Source: Physcia stellaris
Lineage: Eukaryota > Ascomycota > Lecanoromycetes > Caliciales > Physciaceae
Length of the DNA: 64,000 bases
Assembly: GCA_018902385.1 (NCBI GenBank)
Contig: JABSSW010000031.1
Location: forward strand, 310,001 to 374,000
Direction: 5' to 3'
Positions 1 through 9,793 of this stretch are shown in pieces. The notes under the pieces are model-generated. The model searched no databases and was not told the DNA's origin. It saw only the letters and a list, made by a program, of their open reading frames with translations. A program made the position numbers and the translations under genes. How positions within the stretch are numbered: position 1 is the stretch's first letter; each line of letters opens with the position of its first letter.

Positions 1-513
1 GTTGAGCGGGAGTCCACAGATACCGCGGAGGTAAAGTATGACTCCGAAGATGTGGTGGGGTCCGTTGGGGACAAAGCGCTCCGTCCTGTGTAGGTCGACA
101 ATATTGACTGTTCCGCGTCTTGCGCACTTTGTACTGCCCTTGCAGTCAGCGGATATCCGGCCGTGTTGCAGGCATTTTGCCAGGCCTTCAGAGGGGCAGT
201 AAGGGTCAGAGGGTTGGCGTAATCGTCGCAACCCTGCTTGACACAGGATATTAAGGAAGTGAATGTTGAGCCGGTGGCTCGAGGACAGACGCCTGCGATG
301 GTTGTCAGTAATACACACTCCAAGGCAGTGGCATGACATACAGTCCAGAGCCTTGTCAGATGCCAACTGGTCAGGACACTTTGGAAAGGTGGATTGAAAG
401 CAAGTCTGCCAGCACTTAGGCATTGCGTTGAGAAAGCCGCCAGTGTGCTGGGCCATGGTGAGTGAGAGAGGAAGGAAGAAGAAGAGAACGGATTGCGAGG
501 CATGAGAGCGCAT
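1..513 (-). CDS. Secreted eight-cysteine CFEM-like protein, 5' part (runs off the left edge)
   Basis: Exons read 513-319 and 233-1; the 85-nt intron (318-234) has GT/AG ends and a CTGAC branch site, and exon 1 is exactly 65 codons. Residues 1-21 form a signal peptide (hydrophobic run VLFFFLPLSL). The mature part opens with a P-x-C-x3-C motif and carries eight cysteines (residues 34, 38, 46, 58, 61, 63, 67, 87), the number found in CFEM domains, followed by a Ser/Thr-rich tail that continues out of the window. CFEM proteins are secreted or GPI-anchored fungal cell-surface proteins used in heme uptake, adhesion or pathogenesis. The spacing between cysteines 4 and 7 (x2, x1, x3) is tighter than the family pattern, so the domain call is tentative; that this is a small secreted Cys-rich surface protein is more secure. 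Start chosen because it gives the signal peptide. Confidence 0.55.
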   Translation of the reverse strand, partial: MRSHASQSVLFFFLPLSLTMAQHTGGFLNAMPKCWQTCFQSTFPKCPDQLASDKALDCMSCHCLGVCITDNHRRRLSSSHRLNIHFLNILCQAGLRRLRQPSDPYCPSEGLAKCLQHGRISADCKGSTKCARRGTVNIVDLHRTERFVPNGPHHIFGVILYLRGICGLPLN

Positions 514-1904
514 GCTTGGGTTGGTAGAGAGAGTGTTGCTAATAGACAGGACGAAAGGCTCGAGCGTGATGTGTAGACAGGGGAATCCTGGAGACTCTTT
601 GTCGATGCATTCGTGGTGGATCCAAAGAAGGAACAGATATTAAAACGAAAGAATAGTAGCGAGTGTAGAGGATGGAGGGAAAAGGAGCTTGAGCTCGGGA
701 AATGTGGAGATTGAGAATTGGGGAGATGATACGTCATTGGTCCCTCTTTGTTTGTTTCACTTCCGCTTTTCGCTTGAAGCTTCCGCCAAGACCCCTCTGA
801 GCGAATGTTTCATCTTCTAGCGCCCGGTTAGCCGAACGTGGGGGTTAGACAAGGCAAGAACTGGCACATGTCATCATGTTCCGTCTGATTCTGGCCTGTT
901 ATATCAATGCCGTCTCCCACGGTGACGGTAATTACGCCAAGGTAATTACGTGATAATTACCGTCACCATAAAGAATGCTGACCGCTAACTATAAATAGTG
1001 ACTTGAATGTGTGTATAAAATGCATATTTCATTCAAGATTTTGACGTTTTTTCACAATGAAAAAAAAAAGTTTTTGATTTTTCACGAAATGTGAGTGTAC
1101 GATGAAAAGTCTTCCACTTCAATTTTGATCTCTTCGTTTAGAATACATTAATCCTAAAATCGAATCAATCAAAACGTCTACACGTGATAGTTTTGACGCT
1201 TAGTCATGTTGACGCGTCTGTCACCATAGACATGATTACGTGACGGTAATTACCAGCTTTTTCAACTTTACCGGTAATTCTTCATCCCTAATGAGCACAG
1301 GCTTTCTTCTGTTATTCTATGCCTTTCTCGAAAATTTACATGGCCGTTGCTAGTTTGCAACTTCACGATCAAGTAGAAGCCGTGGAACAGACAGTCCTGC
1401 AGCACAGCTCATCTGTGCGTTTATATCCTCAAAACCGGCGACACGTTAGGATAGGCAGGTTCGGCCATGGGATATCCAAGGCAGACAGGGAAATATCTTC
1501 TTTTCATAGTAATCTCTTTTTGCAATGGAAATACCACAAAGAATCTATTGCTGGAACCTAAGGTATGACGAGATGTTGACACAGGGAGGTAGCTCACGAG
1601 CAAGTAGGCTAACAAAAGCCTTACTCGCGAGTTTGGGATTTCTCATTGAAACATCTCTCACGCATTTGATCATTTGCTACGGATAAGCGCTGCCCTATGT
1701 GCCACAGCGGCTCAACGCCTCATGCGAAATTTTGTGGCTCCCGCTTCACTGAGCAGCATATGCGACTATCTACAATCACCCTCAGGCCCCAGACTATGCG
1801 GGTGCTCGCCTCTCAAGTACTGATAGGTCAACCGTGGAAATACTGAAGAGCTCACGCTGGATTGTCCCCTGCAGGCTACGCTCGAGCTCTCGCACTACTG
1901 CCCC
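514..1904. other. Intergenic stretch with a small fold-back repeat
   Basis: Holds the upstream region of the CFEM-like gene, the AT-rich fold-back at about 920-1275, and the promoter region of the secreted-protein gene at 1905. The overlapping open frames near 1319-1615 on both strands lack recognisable motifs and I do not regard them as genes. Confidence 0.6.
920..1275. repeat. Fold-back/MITE-like element built on GTGACGGTAATTAC
   Basis: The 14-mer GTGACGGTAATTAC occurs at 922-935 and 1240-1253 in direct orientation, and a near-inverse copy lies at 952-967, so 921-967 can form a hairpin. Between the outer copies the DNA is AT-rich with no coding potential. The right edge is uncertain because a further GGTAATTC variant follows at about 1272. 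This looks like a small non-autonomous element or its remnant; no target-site duplication was identified. Confidence 0.45.
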
Positions 1905-3279
1905 ATGTCATCTACGATGTGGTCTTCGAAATTTCTAATATGCATCTTGGCGTTCAGCACCGCACTTTCAGCTTTGCCCTCTTCCAGTTATCAGACTCCT
2001 GAAAATCTGTCTTCAAGCCCTTATCTAGTAGACCCAACTCTCTTCAACCAGCCGTTGAACCAAACCGTTGGCGCCGCCCTTCCAGTTTGTGACTCCGGCA
2101 GGGCGGGTCGAGGGTTAAGTAGGATAAGCTGCGAAGAAGCATTCGACGAGATCCCTGCATCGGACGAACTACAATACTTTTCCAGAAAGAGAATTTCTTT
2201 GGAATACGATGTTCAGCTTCCAAGGAGATACAGTAGTTGTGAGTAAGCTGGACCAAGACTCGGCAGAATGCGAGAGGACGGTTAGCCTCGGAGCTACAAG
2301 AATACTGATACTTTGTTATAATCAGCCGATGGTACTTGCGTGATTGACACCTTCTTGCCCATTGATGCATCAGGTCAAGGAGATTTAGCTAGGTGGGATG
2401 AGATCAAACGGGCCGCAAGGGCCATAATGCGGCGGTGTGTGAAAGCCCCGGCGTTCGAAGGTGGCTACAGCACACAGATAGGTACGTAGACCCCGTCTTT
2501 AAGGCCGATTCTCTTACTTTTCCTCGCTGCCATATCTTCCGATCCCTGGAAGCGTTCTTGAAAGTAGCCGATTCTTTTCTATGGTGGGGGTGGAAGAACC
2601 CCGAATGCTCAAACTGTGTGGACACTTGAGTCGATCCTCTGGGCGCTGTTGGCGGCTGGATGACATCTCCTGCTTGATAGAGATCGGTTCTAAGTTCCCA
2701 CTCATAAAAACGTTGGTTTCTCTACAATAGCTAACAAACGATTCTCCCCCCAGGAATCAACGGCCGGATAATCGTCAGCGTGACCCTCTACAGACCCAAC
2801 ATCCTCTGCTACGGACCCCTCATACCACCAGTATCCCCACGAGACGCCGGCCAAGATCTCCTCGACCAAATCCCCACAACATTCGAGGAGCTCTTCTTTG
2901 GGCCTGCAGGTCAACCCGCCGTGCAGGTTACTGTCCCGAAAGTATTCCTATCTCACGAAGGTCAGTCGTTTCCCAGTCGCCTGAATTCCATTCAGAATTC
3001 TCTATGTTGCATTCCGAGACTATTAAGACCCCGCTTGGCGTTGTTATTATGGACGAACAAATTGGCTAAAAAGTAGATCCAGGTCCAACAGCGGTGGTCG
3101 ACACGATACGCTTGACGGCGAAGGGGAAATGGCTCGATCTGTGGGCGGGCGCGGTAGCCATCAATGCAGTCTGTGTGCAAGCACGCGGACGAGCCGGGGT
3201 AGCGGTCATGTCTCAGGGGCTCAAGATCACCGTGACTCCAGCCATGGGTGTCGGAAACAGTTCGACCAATATTGCATAA
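1905..3279 (+). CDS. Secreted cysteine-containing protein of unknown function
   Basis: Four exons (1905-2238, 2326-2481, 2754-2960, 3077-3279) join in frame to 299 residues. Introns start GTGAGT, GTACGT and GTCAGT; the first has a TACTGAT branch site. Residues 1-23 are a signal peptide. The mature chain shows an I-S-C-E-E-A start, an R-R-Y-S-S-D-G-T-C segment assembled across intron 1, then R-R-C and I-L-C motifs with a GGY...G loop. This order of cysteines and the SxDGxC core match a widespread fungal family of secreted proteins that I know only as hypothetical; it has no assigned reaction. The last exon ends in a short polar tail. Intron 2 (272 nt) is long for this genome. I do not assign a function. 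Confidence 0.75.
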
Positions 3280-5502
3280 TCACAGTATCAACTTGATAGT
3301 CAATTTGCGTATAATTATGCTCGGTGGACGGGTGGGAAATCGCTGATAGTGAGACTTTACATCATAGCATTCCCTGTGACACGTACTAATAGCGGCCTTT
3401 GATTCGCTAGCATGACTGTAGACGATGGAGTTGTCCAGGTCTCTGCAAGGGCTACAGGATGAAGGATACGGCATCAACAAAGTATTGAGACCTAGAGCGG
3501 ATAGGTAGATACACCTCCAAAAGGCCCCCCTCTTCCACTGAAAACCCCAAAACCCAAAAATAAATCAAGTCCCCCTCCCAGAAAATCCAACCCACCTCAC
3601 CCAAACAACCACAGCCTCACAACGCAGAGATCTCTCTACCGACCAGCAGATCATCACAGCACCACACTCCTACTCCTCGGAATCCTTCTTCTCCTTCTCC
3701 TTCATCTTCGAGACCTCCATTTCTGTACCCTTCACCTTTGACACCTCCATCCTAGAAACCACCACCAAGGGCCATAGATAGGTATCATCTCCCCAGATCT
3801 CTGGCAGTGCGATGACCGAAATACCGTTAACCTTCAAACTTTTGACCGCACAATAAGGAACAGAGTTTGCTCATACATGGTATGGCTCCACATACCAAGG
3901 CCCAAGAAAAAGATAGAGATGAGGTACGAGAATCCCATATTCAACCTGCGGGATCAAAATATATGTGTATCAACGAGAGTTCGCTTCGCTGCATCCAAAG
4001 AAAAGATGCGGATGGGTCAGATACGATAGCTGTCATCAGGCCCTTTTCTGTGAGAGAGAGAGAAAGAGAGGAACATGAAATTCCGAGAGATGTTGGAGAC
4101 CTTCATCGCATCCCGAGGAAAGCCCAGATGGCTCCTTCATTTAATACCCTTCCTGCTTATTCAATTGATTTCCGACCAGGCACCTAATATGCTTCGCATC
4201 ACTTGATGATTGACTCTTTGACCTAGATATCTGATCTATGTGTCAGGGGTGTGTTTATAGCAACGATAATATGAATGATAGGAGAAATTAGCGTTTAGTT
4301 GTAGTGACATCAGCATGATTGGTTTCTTCGTATTGTTCCACGACGCGGACCTAAGAGATACGGACGATCTAGAAATCGCTACGTAATAGCGATACGCCCA
4401 ACAACCTATCACTTCAGTATCTAGGCATTCTTTAAGGTTTATCCTAGAATTCTGCTCGTGAGGTCGGTTGTGTGAATCGCAAAAATTCATAAAGGAACAT
4501 ACACACCCTTTTGTTCGCTTCTTGAAATTGAACAGCACCCTCCTCGGTGTCTACTTATATTTTGGGGTAGGGTTTGGGTATGTATAAAACAAGGGGGTAG
4601 GGGTTGGGGGGGGGGCGTTGGCTTAAGTAGCGAACAAAGGAATATATCTGATAGTCGAAACATGATAGTCACTGGTTAGTTGCACTCCAACTCACCTATT
4701 AATCCCAAAAGCCGAACTTCGAGACTGGTGGTCGTGCTGTCCAGTCAAAGGAAACAGAAAAGCGAACCTTCAGACTTAACTCTTCCTACTGGGACTTTGG
4801 TTACCTTAAAAGCTGGTCTCGGAAGGAGGTTTCCTGGGTCAATAGTATCATTGATTGGCACTTTCGATAAGATTGGAGGACGGCTTGATGACTTAGATAG
4901 GTCTCTCTTGGAAGCCTTGGGGTTAAGCTGAAGAGTCTGTGATTATGACTGCATTTAACTGCGATGGTTTAGATCAAGATATCTGGTCGGGGGCACGGGC
5001 TTTTTTGCATATTTTGCATCTTGGTAAATGATTTCTTGGAATTCATATGCTCGTGGTGTTTCGTTCATGTCCTGGCCAGATCGGCTTGACATTTGTTAGC
5101 GGTCTCTGCACTGAATACGTTGGCCGTGCTAGTTGTGCTTTAGCAACCTCCTCGAGGTCAGCTCTCAGCATGTGAGAAGACAAAGAACTCAATCCTAGGA
5201 ACGAGTGCAATAAGCATTGTACGAGATTCAATGAATCGACAATGGTTTTCAATCTCCACATGTCTTCTCTTTGTCCGGATCAATGCCTTTCCCTTGTCCT
5301 TCCTTTGATTCTTTCTTTCTTTCATCTCCTTGTATTAGATCAACAAGCCCCTTCTCGAGTGCTCCCGGTCCCGTGCGTATTCGATTCTGCAACATCAACA
5401 GCAACATTCAACACCGAAACTCATCCTCGCGGCCCTTCTTCTGGCAAGAATCGCTCTCCACCCACTGGTTCCCAAACACACATTGCTTCCTAAGTTGCCA
5501 GA
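3280..5502. other. Intergenic stretch, 2.2 kb, no firm gene
   Basis: Contains a CT-rich stretch (about 3540-3720), a GA-repeat (about 4050-4075), a G-rich tract at 4564-4615 and the pyrimidine-rich upstream region of the kinase gene (about 5290-5350). A minus-strand open stretch at 3670-3850 reads like the Lys/Glu-rich end of a protein, but no start or plausible intron links it to a gene. Confidence 0.5.
4564..4615 (+). other. G-run tract, candidate G-quadruplex
   Basis: Six G-runs of 3 to 10 bases lie within 52 bp (4564-4567, 4570-4572, 4576-4578, 4593-4597, 4600-4603, 4606-4615), separated mostly by TA, TTT or TT. Short telomere-like spacing (GGGTTTGGG) is visible but there is no regular TTAGGG array. 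Fold potential is inferred only from the run pattern. Confidence 0.4.
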
Positions 5503-6585
5503 ATGCCGATCAAATTCAGGCATGTGCACGTCCGCGTGCAGCCCTTAATCCGCCGTAAAAGCGTCTGGCGCCGCGACGAGGCCTTCGACTCCTTCAAGGG
5601 CCGCCCAGAACCCAAACGCTGGGCACCCGCCCCGCCCCAACAAACCGTGATCAACGACCGCGAGCAAGGCGCGGTGGAATTCCGGCTGGTCAGGAAAATC
5701 GGCGAAGGCGGCCAAGGCCGGTGCGACCTCTTCGAGCGCAAAAGCGACCGCAAGCTCTTCGTGTACAAGGTCATGAAATGCCAAGTCGAGACCTGCATTT
5801 CCGTCACCGGCGTGGTCAGGCCCAAGGAAGCGGCCATCCTGATGGAGGCCCTTGGCCCTTCCCACCCGCGCATCATCCAGCTGTACCACTGGGTCATCCC
5901 CGCGCCGGGGCAGACGGCGTATTACATGGAGTACTGTTCCGGCGGCGACCTGTACGACTTGATCAAGGGGTATCACAACAAGCACAACCTCAAGATCCCC
6001 GAGAGCTTCGTTTGGCACGTATACCTGCAGCTTGCCGAGGCGCTCGCCTGGCTTCAGGAGAACAACAATTCCCCGGAGAAATTCACAATCGTGCACCGGG
6101 ACATCAAGCCGCAAAACGTCTTCGTTCGGAAGTCTCGCTCCGATGCAGAGTATCCAGACATCGTGCTCGCGGATTTCGGGATCGCTACCACAAAGCCGTT
6201 TTCATGTACCGGTCCCAATGACTTCTTGGGTACCTTTGCCTACCAGGGTCCCGAACTCCCCCTCCATAGTCGCTCGGGAGACACTTGGGCTATTGGCGCC
6301 TGTATTCACGAGATGACCGTAGGCAGCCCGCCTATATCAAAAGCTCCCCCTGGCCGCCGCGGCGACGATTGGTACTGTCGACCCGAAGCACGTCAAGTAA
6401 GTAGTGTCAGAAAGTATAGGTATAGCCGGGAGCTCGACGATGCTTTGCGGCTAACTTTACGTAATGACCCTAGAGATAGAGTCAAGGGGAACTCGCTGGT
6501 AGAGGCAATCACGCGGTACATGGAGAAATGGATTGGCGCAGGTGGGGAAACAGTAGCGTTAGAGTCATGGGCCTTACCTAAGTGA
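5503..6585 (+). CDS. Serine/threonine protein kinase (single exon)
   Basis: An uninterrupted 360-residue frame. After a basic N-terminal leader of about 58 residues comes a full kinase domain: Gly-rich loop IGEGGQG (66-72), probable ATP lysine K89 in VYK, a Glu-containing helix C, the catalytic loop HRDIKPQN with Asp200, the DFG triad at 224-226, and a GPE variant where most kinases have APE, followed by the D-x-W-x-x-G motif of helix F. These residues predict active phosphotransfer from ATP to Ser/Thr. The motif set is closest to NEK-like or fungus-specific kinases; I cannot name a substrate. The C-terminal lobe ends about 30 residues after the domain with no extra domain. The GC-rich first half contrasts with the flanks but codon use looks normal. 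It stands alone between two intergenic stretches. Confidence 0.9.
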   Translation: MPIKFRHVHVRVQPLIRRKSVWRRDEAFDSFKGRPEPKRWAPAPPQQTVINDREQGAVEFRLVRKIGEGGQGRCDLFERKSDRKLFVYKVMKCQVETCISVTGVVRPKEAAILMEALGPSHPRIIQLYHWVIPAPGQTAYYMEYCSGGDLYDLIKGYHNKHNLKIPESFVWHVYLQLAEALAWLQENNNSPEKFTIVHRDIKPQNVFVRKSRSDAEYPDIVLADFGIATTKPFSCTGPNDFLGTFAYQGPELPLHSRSGDTWAIGACIHEMTVGSPPISKAPPGRRGDDWYCRPEARQVSSVRKYRYSRELDDALRLTLRNDPRDRVKGNSLVEAITRYMEKWIGAGGETVALESWALPK

Positions 6586-7519
6586 GGAGCCGTGAGCCTT
6601 AAATTACTCTTGAGTTTTGCTGATTTAGAAAATGCCAATCAACGCGATCTTAGCTTCGTGATATGCTCCTCCCTTTTGCTGTATTCTAGTTTCGGATCTG
6701 GAGGTTTTTCTCTTGCAATCTGGTACTTCTCGCCGTAATGTTCAACCGTGACCGTGATTCGAGCTCTGCAATCTCCATCTTTTAGTACGTCTAAAATTAC
6801 TCGTGGATTTTTCTGTCTCAAGAAGTTACATTGCTTGAGTGTAAAGCAGTTCCACGATGGAAGTTAGAATCTTGCCTGGTCTTGGAGCCTAAAGCAACTG
6901 CAGATCCCCTGGAGACGATTACTTGACCTAGAATTATCCGCCTACTGGAAAATTGGGACGGCGGGCCCTCCTTTAGCTCGAATGAAGGACTTCCGTGATA
7001 GCCTTATTCGCTGCCTGCTACAGGTAGTGGATAAAACTTTCCAAAGGGCGCCGATGGTATATGTGATCTATGTACACATTGTTTGTGGCTGTCACTCCTC
7101 GCTAGCTGTGCCCAATTACAATGCGATTCAGCAAAACAAGCTCGAAGGCGCTTTTGCCCTCCACGTCGAAGTTAAGAGATAGGAGATAAGTTACTAAGCT
7201 TGTAGAAGAATGCAGTGGGCTGACTAAGGGGTCGTGATGTGTGGTTGGGACAGTAGCTGATAGGTGCATTCATCTGCCCTTACGGTGTATTGCAGTGTGA
7301 CCCCGCCCGAAAACATTCCGATCAACTGCCAAGCTATAGCGTGCTTTCAGGGTTCTCTATGGTCCAAAAGTGTCGCTGTCGGAATATGAATCTCCAAGGA
7401 TTGGAGTGCTGGTCATGAGAGGCGTCGTATAAGTACTGCATTGTAAAGGTATTTTCCCGTTACTTCATAGGATTACTTTGCAATTCAGAGAGCTCGCGGC
7501 ATCCACCTTTCGAAGGAAG
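6586..7519. other. Intergenic stretch with nothing recognised
   Basis: Contains the 3' flank of the kinase gene and the upstream region of the transporter. Short open frames at 6639-6821 (minus) and 6982-7182 (plus) have no recognisable motifs. Confidence 0.6.
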
Positions 7520-9592
7520 ATGAAGTCTGAGGATTTTGATCACCGTGTGGTGACCGAGGAGAAGACATTCGACCCAGTCAAGGACGACGTGATGGCAGAG
7601 GTAGTGTCATATGAAAAGGTGAGTTTGTAGGACCCGAGTCGCCCTACTGTCAGCTAAACTGAATGTTCTGTAGGGTGTTGATGAAGCGGTAGACCTGGTA
7701 GCAGGCCATACTGATGATGACCCTTTGGACTCAAGGGATGCACGGAAGGTCAGAAATAAGATTGACTGGGTGGTTTTGCCTTTGCTCTTTGCTCTGTACA
7801 CCCGTAGGTTGCAGTCTCGATCATGATTGTGGCGGTATTGACCCGTAGCTGCTTAGTTCAATTCGTCGACAAGTAGATAATGCGCATGGAGCATTGCGGG
7901 ACCGTGTAGCTAACAGTACGATAAAGAGGAACTCTAGGTGCTTCTTCCGTCTTGGGCATCATCAAGGATAACCACCTCTCAGCGGACCAATTCAACACCC
8001 TTGGATCTGCATTCTATATTGGTTTGTCATTCACACTCAGAATTCTTTGGATTGATCGCCAAATCTTTCGGTAGGCTACATGATCTTTGCATACCCGCAT
8101 TCCTGGGCTCTTCAACGGTTCCCGGTGGCAAAGTACCTGGCAGCAAATGTGTTCGCTTGGGCCGTATTCATGGGTCTTCATTGCGTTTGCCACAACTTCG
8201 GTGGTTTATGTAAGCCTTCTCAATCCGTAGAGTGTACAGATCTGACCTAGGTTGTCTGTAGTCGTTCTGCGTTTTCTCCTGGGAGCTTCAGAAGGATGCA
8301 TCACAAATGGTGTGATGCTAATCACATCGATGTTCTACACGCGCACTGAGGTTGGCGAACGCATTGGCTGGACTATCCAATGCAATGGCCTGGCACAGAT
8401 TGTCTCAGGCTTCTTGGCTTTTGGTGTCGCCCACTCAAATCCGAACAAGAAGCCTTCTCAGTGGCAGCTCTTGCTGATAGTTTATACCGTCCTATCTGTG
8501 ATAGTCGGAGTCTGGTTCCTGCTCGTGTTCCCAGATAGCCCAGTTAAAGCACGATTTTTGACAGAGAACGAGAAGGTCAAGGCAGTCAGACGAATCCGTT
8601 CTAATCAGAGTGGCACAGAAACCAAGGTCTGGAAGCGGAGTCAGCTAGTTGAAGCAGTGAAAGACATCAAGACTTGGCTATTTTTTTTCTTCGCCGCCAT
8701 ATCGTGAGTTCAGTCAAGGCGTGGAAATCTGATCTTGTCAAGCGCGCTGACAAAAAATCGAAGGAATCTGCAGAATGGCTTCGGCGTACAATATGGTCTT
8801 ATCATCAAATCTTTTGGTTTCACGACGCTTCAGACGACAGCCTTGAATATTCCTGCCGGGGCTGCTCAGATCATTTCAATAACGCTCGCCACCCTCATGC
8901 TTCATCGTTTCCCCGTAAGTCCAACAGGTCTTTTCATCAATCTATATCTGACAGGACGTTTCGGTAGAACTCAAGATGCTGGATTGCGGTGGGATTTTTC
9001 GTGCCATCTGTCCTCGCTGTCGTATTGTTGATGACTCTCCCGTTCAGCAACCGAGTTGGGCTTCTTTGTGCATTCTATATGCTCAACTTTGGGGGTGCAC
9101 CATCGTGGGTTATGGTTATTTCTTGGGTTGCGGTCACTACATCTGGCCACACAAAGGCAAGAGACCCGAAGCTGTAAGACTGGAATGTTCTAACACATGA
9201 GAATTAGAAACTTGCTGTTAATGCCATCTTCCTGGTTGGTTATTCCCTCGGCCAAGTACTGTGCACACAGTTCTGGAGAGCTGCATACAAGCCGAGGAAT
9301 TACGTCCCGTATGCCATCCATCTGGTCAGTCTTTCTAATCATCTGCGGAGAAAGTATCACTAATTTCTCCAAGGCCTCCTATACCTGCGATTTTATCTTT
9401 CTTCTTGCAATTCGCTATGTCTTGAGCAAAGAGAACAAGCGTCGAGATGCTCTGCAGGTATTCCATGCCCAAGAAGACTATGGCTACGTTGAAAAGGTTA
9501 GCGATGGAGGCCAAGTCATTCGCCAGAAAGTGGATAAGGGCATGTTAGACATGACCGATAGGCAAAACCTATCATTTCGGTACGCACTATAA
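7520..9592 (+). CDS. MFS transporter, allantoate permease (DAL5)/anion:cation symporter type
   Basis: Ten exons (7520-7618, 7674-7807, 7849-7872, 7927-8021, 8075-8209, 8262-8703, 8764-8914, 8968-9156, 9208-9324, 9374-9592) join to 534 residues without a stop. The plan fits the DAL5 family of 12-TM plasma-membrane symporters for allantoate, small peptides and vitamin-like carboxylates: acidic N-terminus, first helix ending in FVDK, the loop GASSVLGIIKDNHLSADQFN, LLGASEG in the fifth helix region, AGAAQ, and SGHTKK before helix 11. Intron 8 (9157-9207) begins with GC (GCAAGA) instead of GT and has a TTCTAAC branch site. Exon 3 is a 24-nt micro-exon; its left donor (GTTGCA) is the weakest call and a few residues there may be wrong. 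The gene converges on the P450 with 201 bp between stops. Substrate unknown. Confidence 0.88.
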
Positions 9593-9793
9593 TTCCCAGG
9601 GCAATTGCGTGCTTCTGCGTACTAGGTAGTGGTATTCCAAGCTAAAGATAGAGTACTGTGTGTAATATGGCTGTACCTACATTACTAGCAAGTTAAACTT
9701 TCTCGGAAAGCTTTTGTCTCAAAAGTCCCCTAACTGGGCTCTCATGTGTCGCGGAGGCAGCGTGTCCACCCATGTGCACTCCACCTCTGTGCG

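Noticed and set aside
1319-1615. Overlapping open frames on both strands
   Set aside because: No motif, no splice context, and both strands open by chance.
3670-3860. Minus-strand open stretch ending in a Lys/Glu-rich tail
   Set aside because: No start codon in frame, and the only join to an upstream signal-like segment would need a 26-nt intron, which is too short.
4236-4931. Two open frames of 80-100 codons (minus 4236-4538, plus 4680-4931)
   Set aside because: No family resemblance and no credible start or splice signals.
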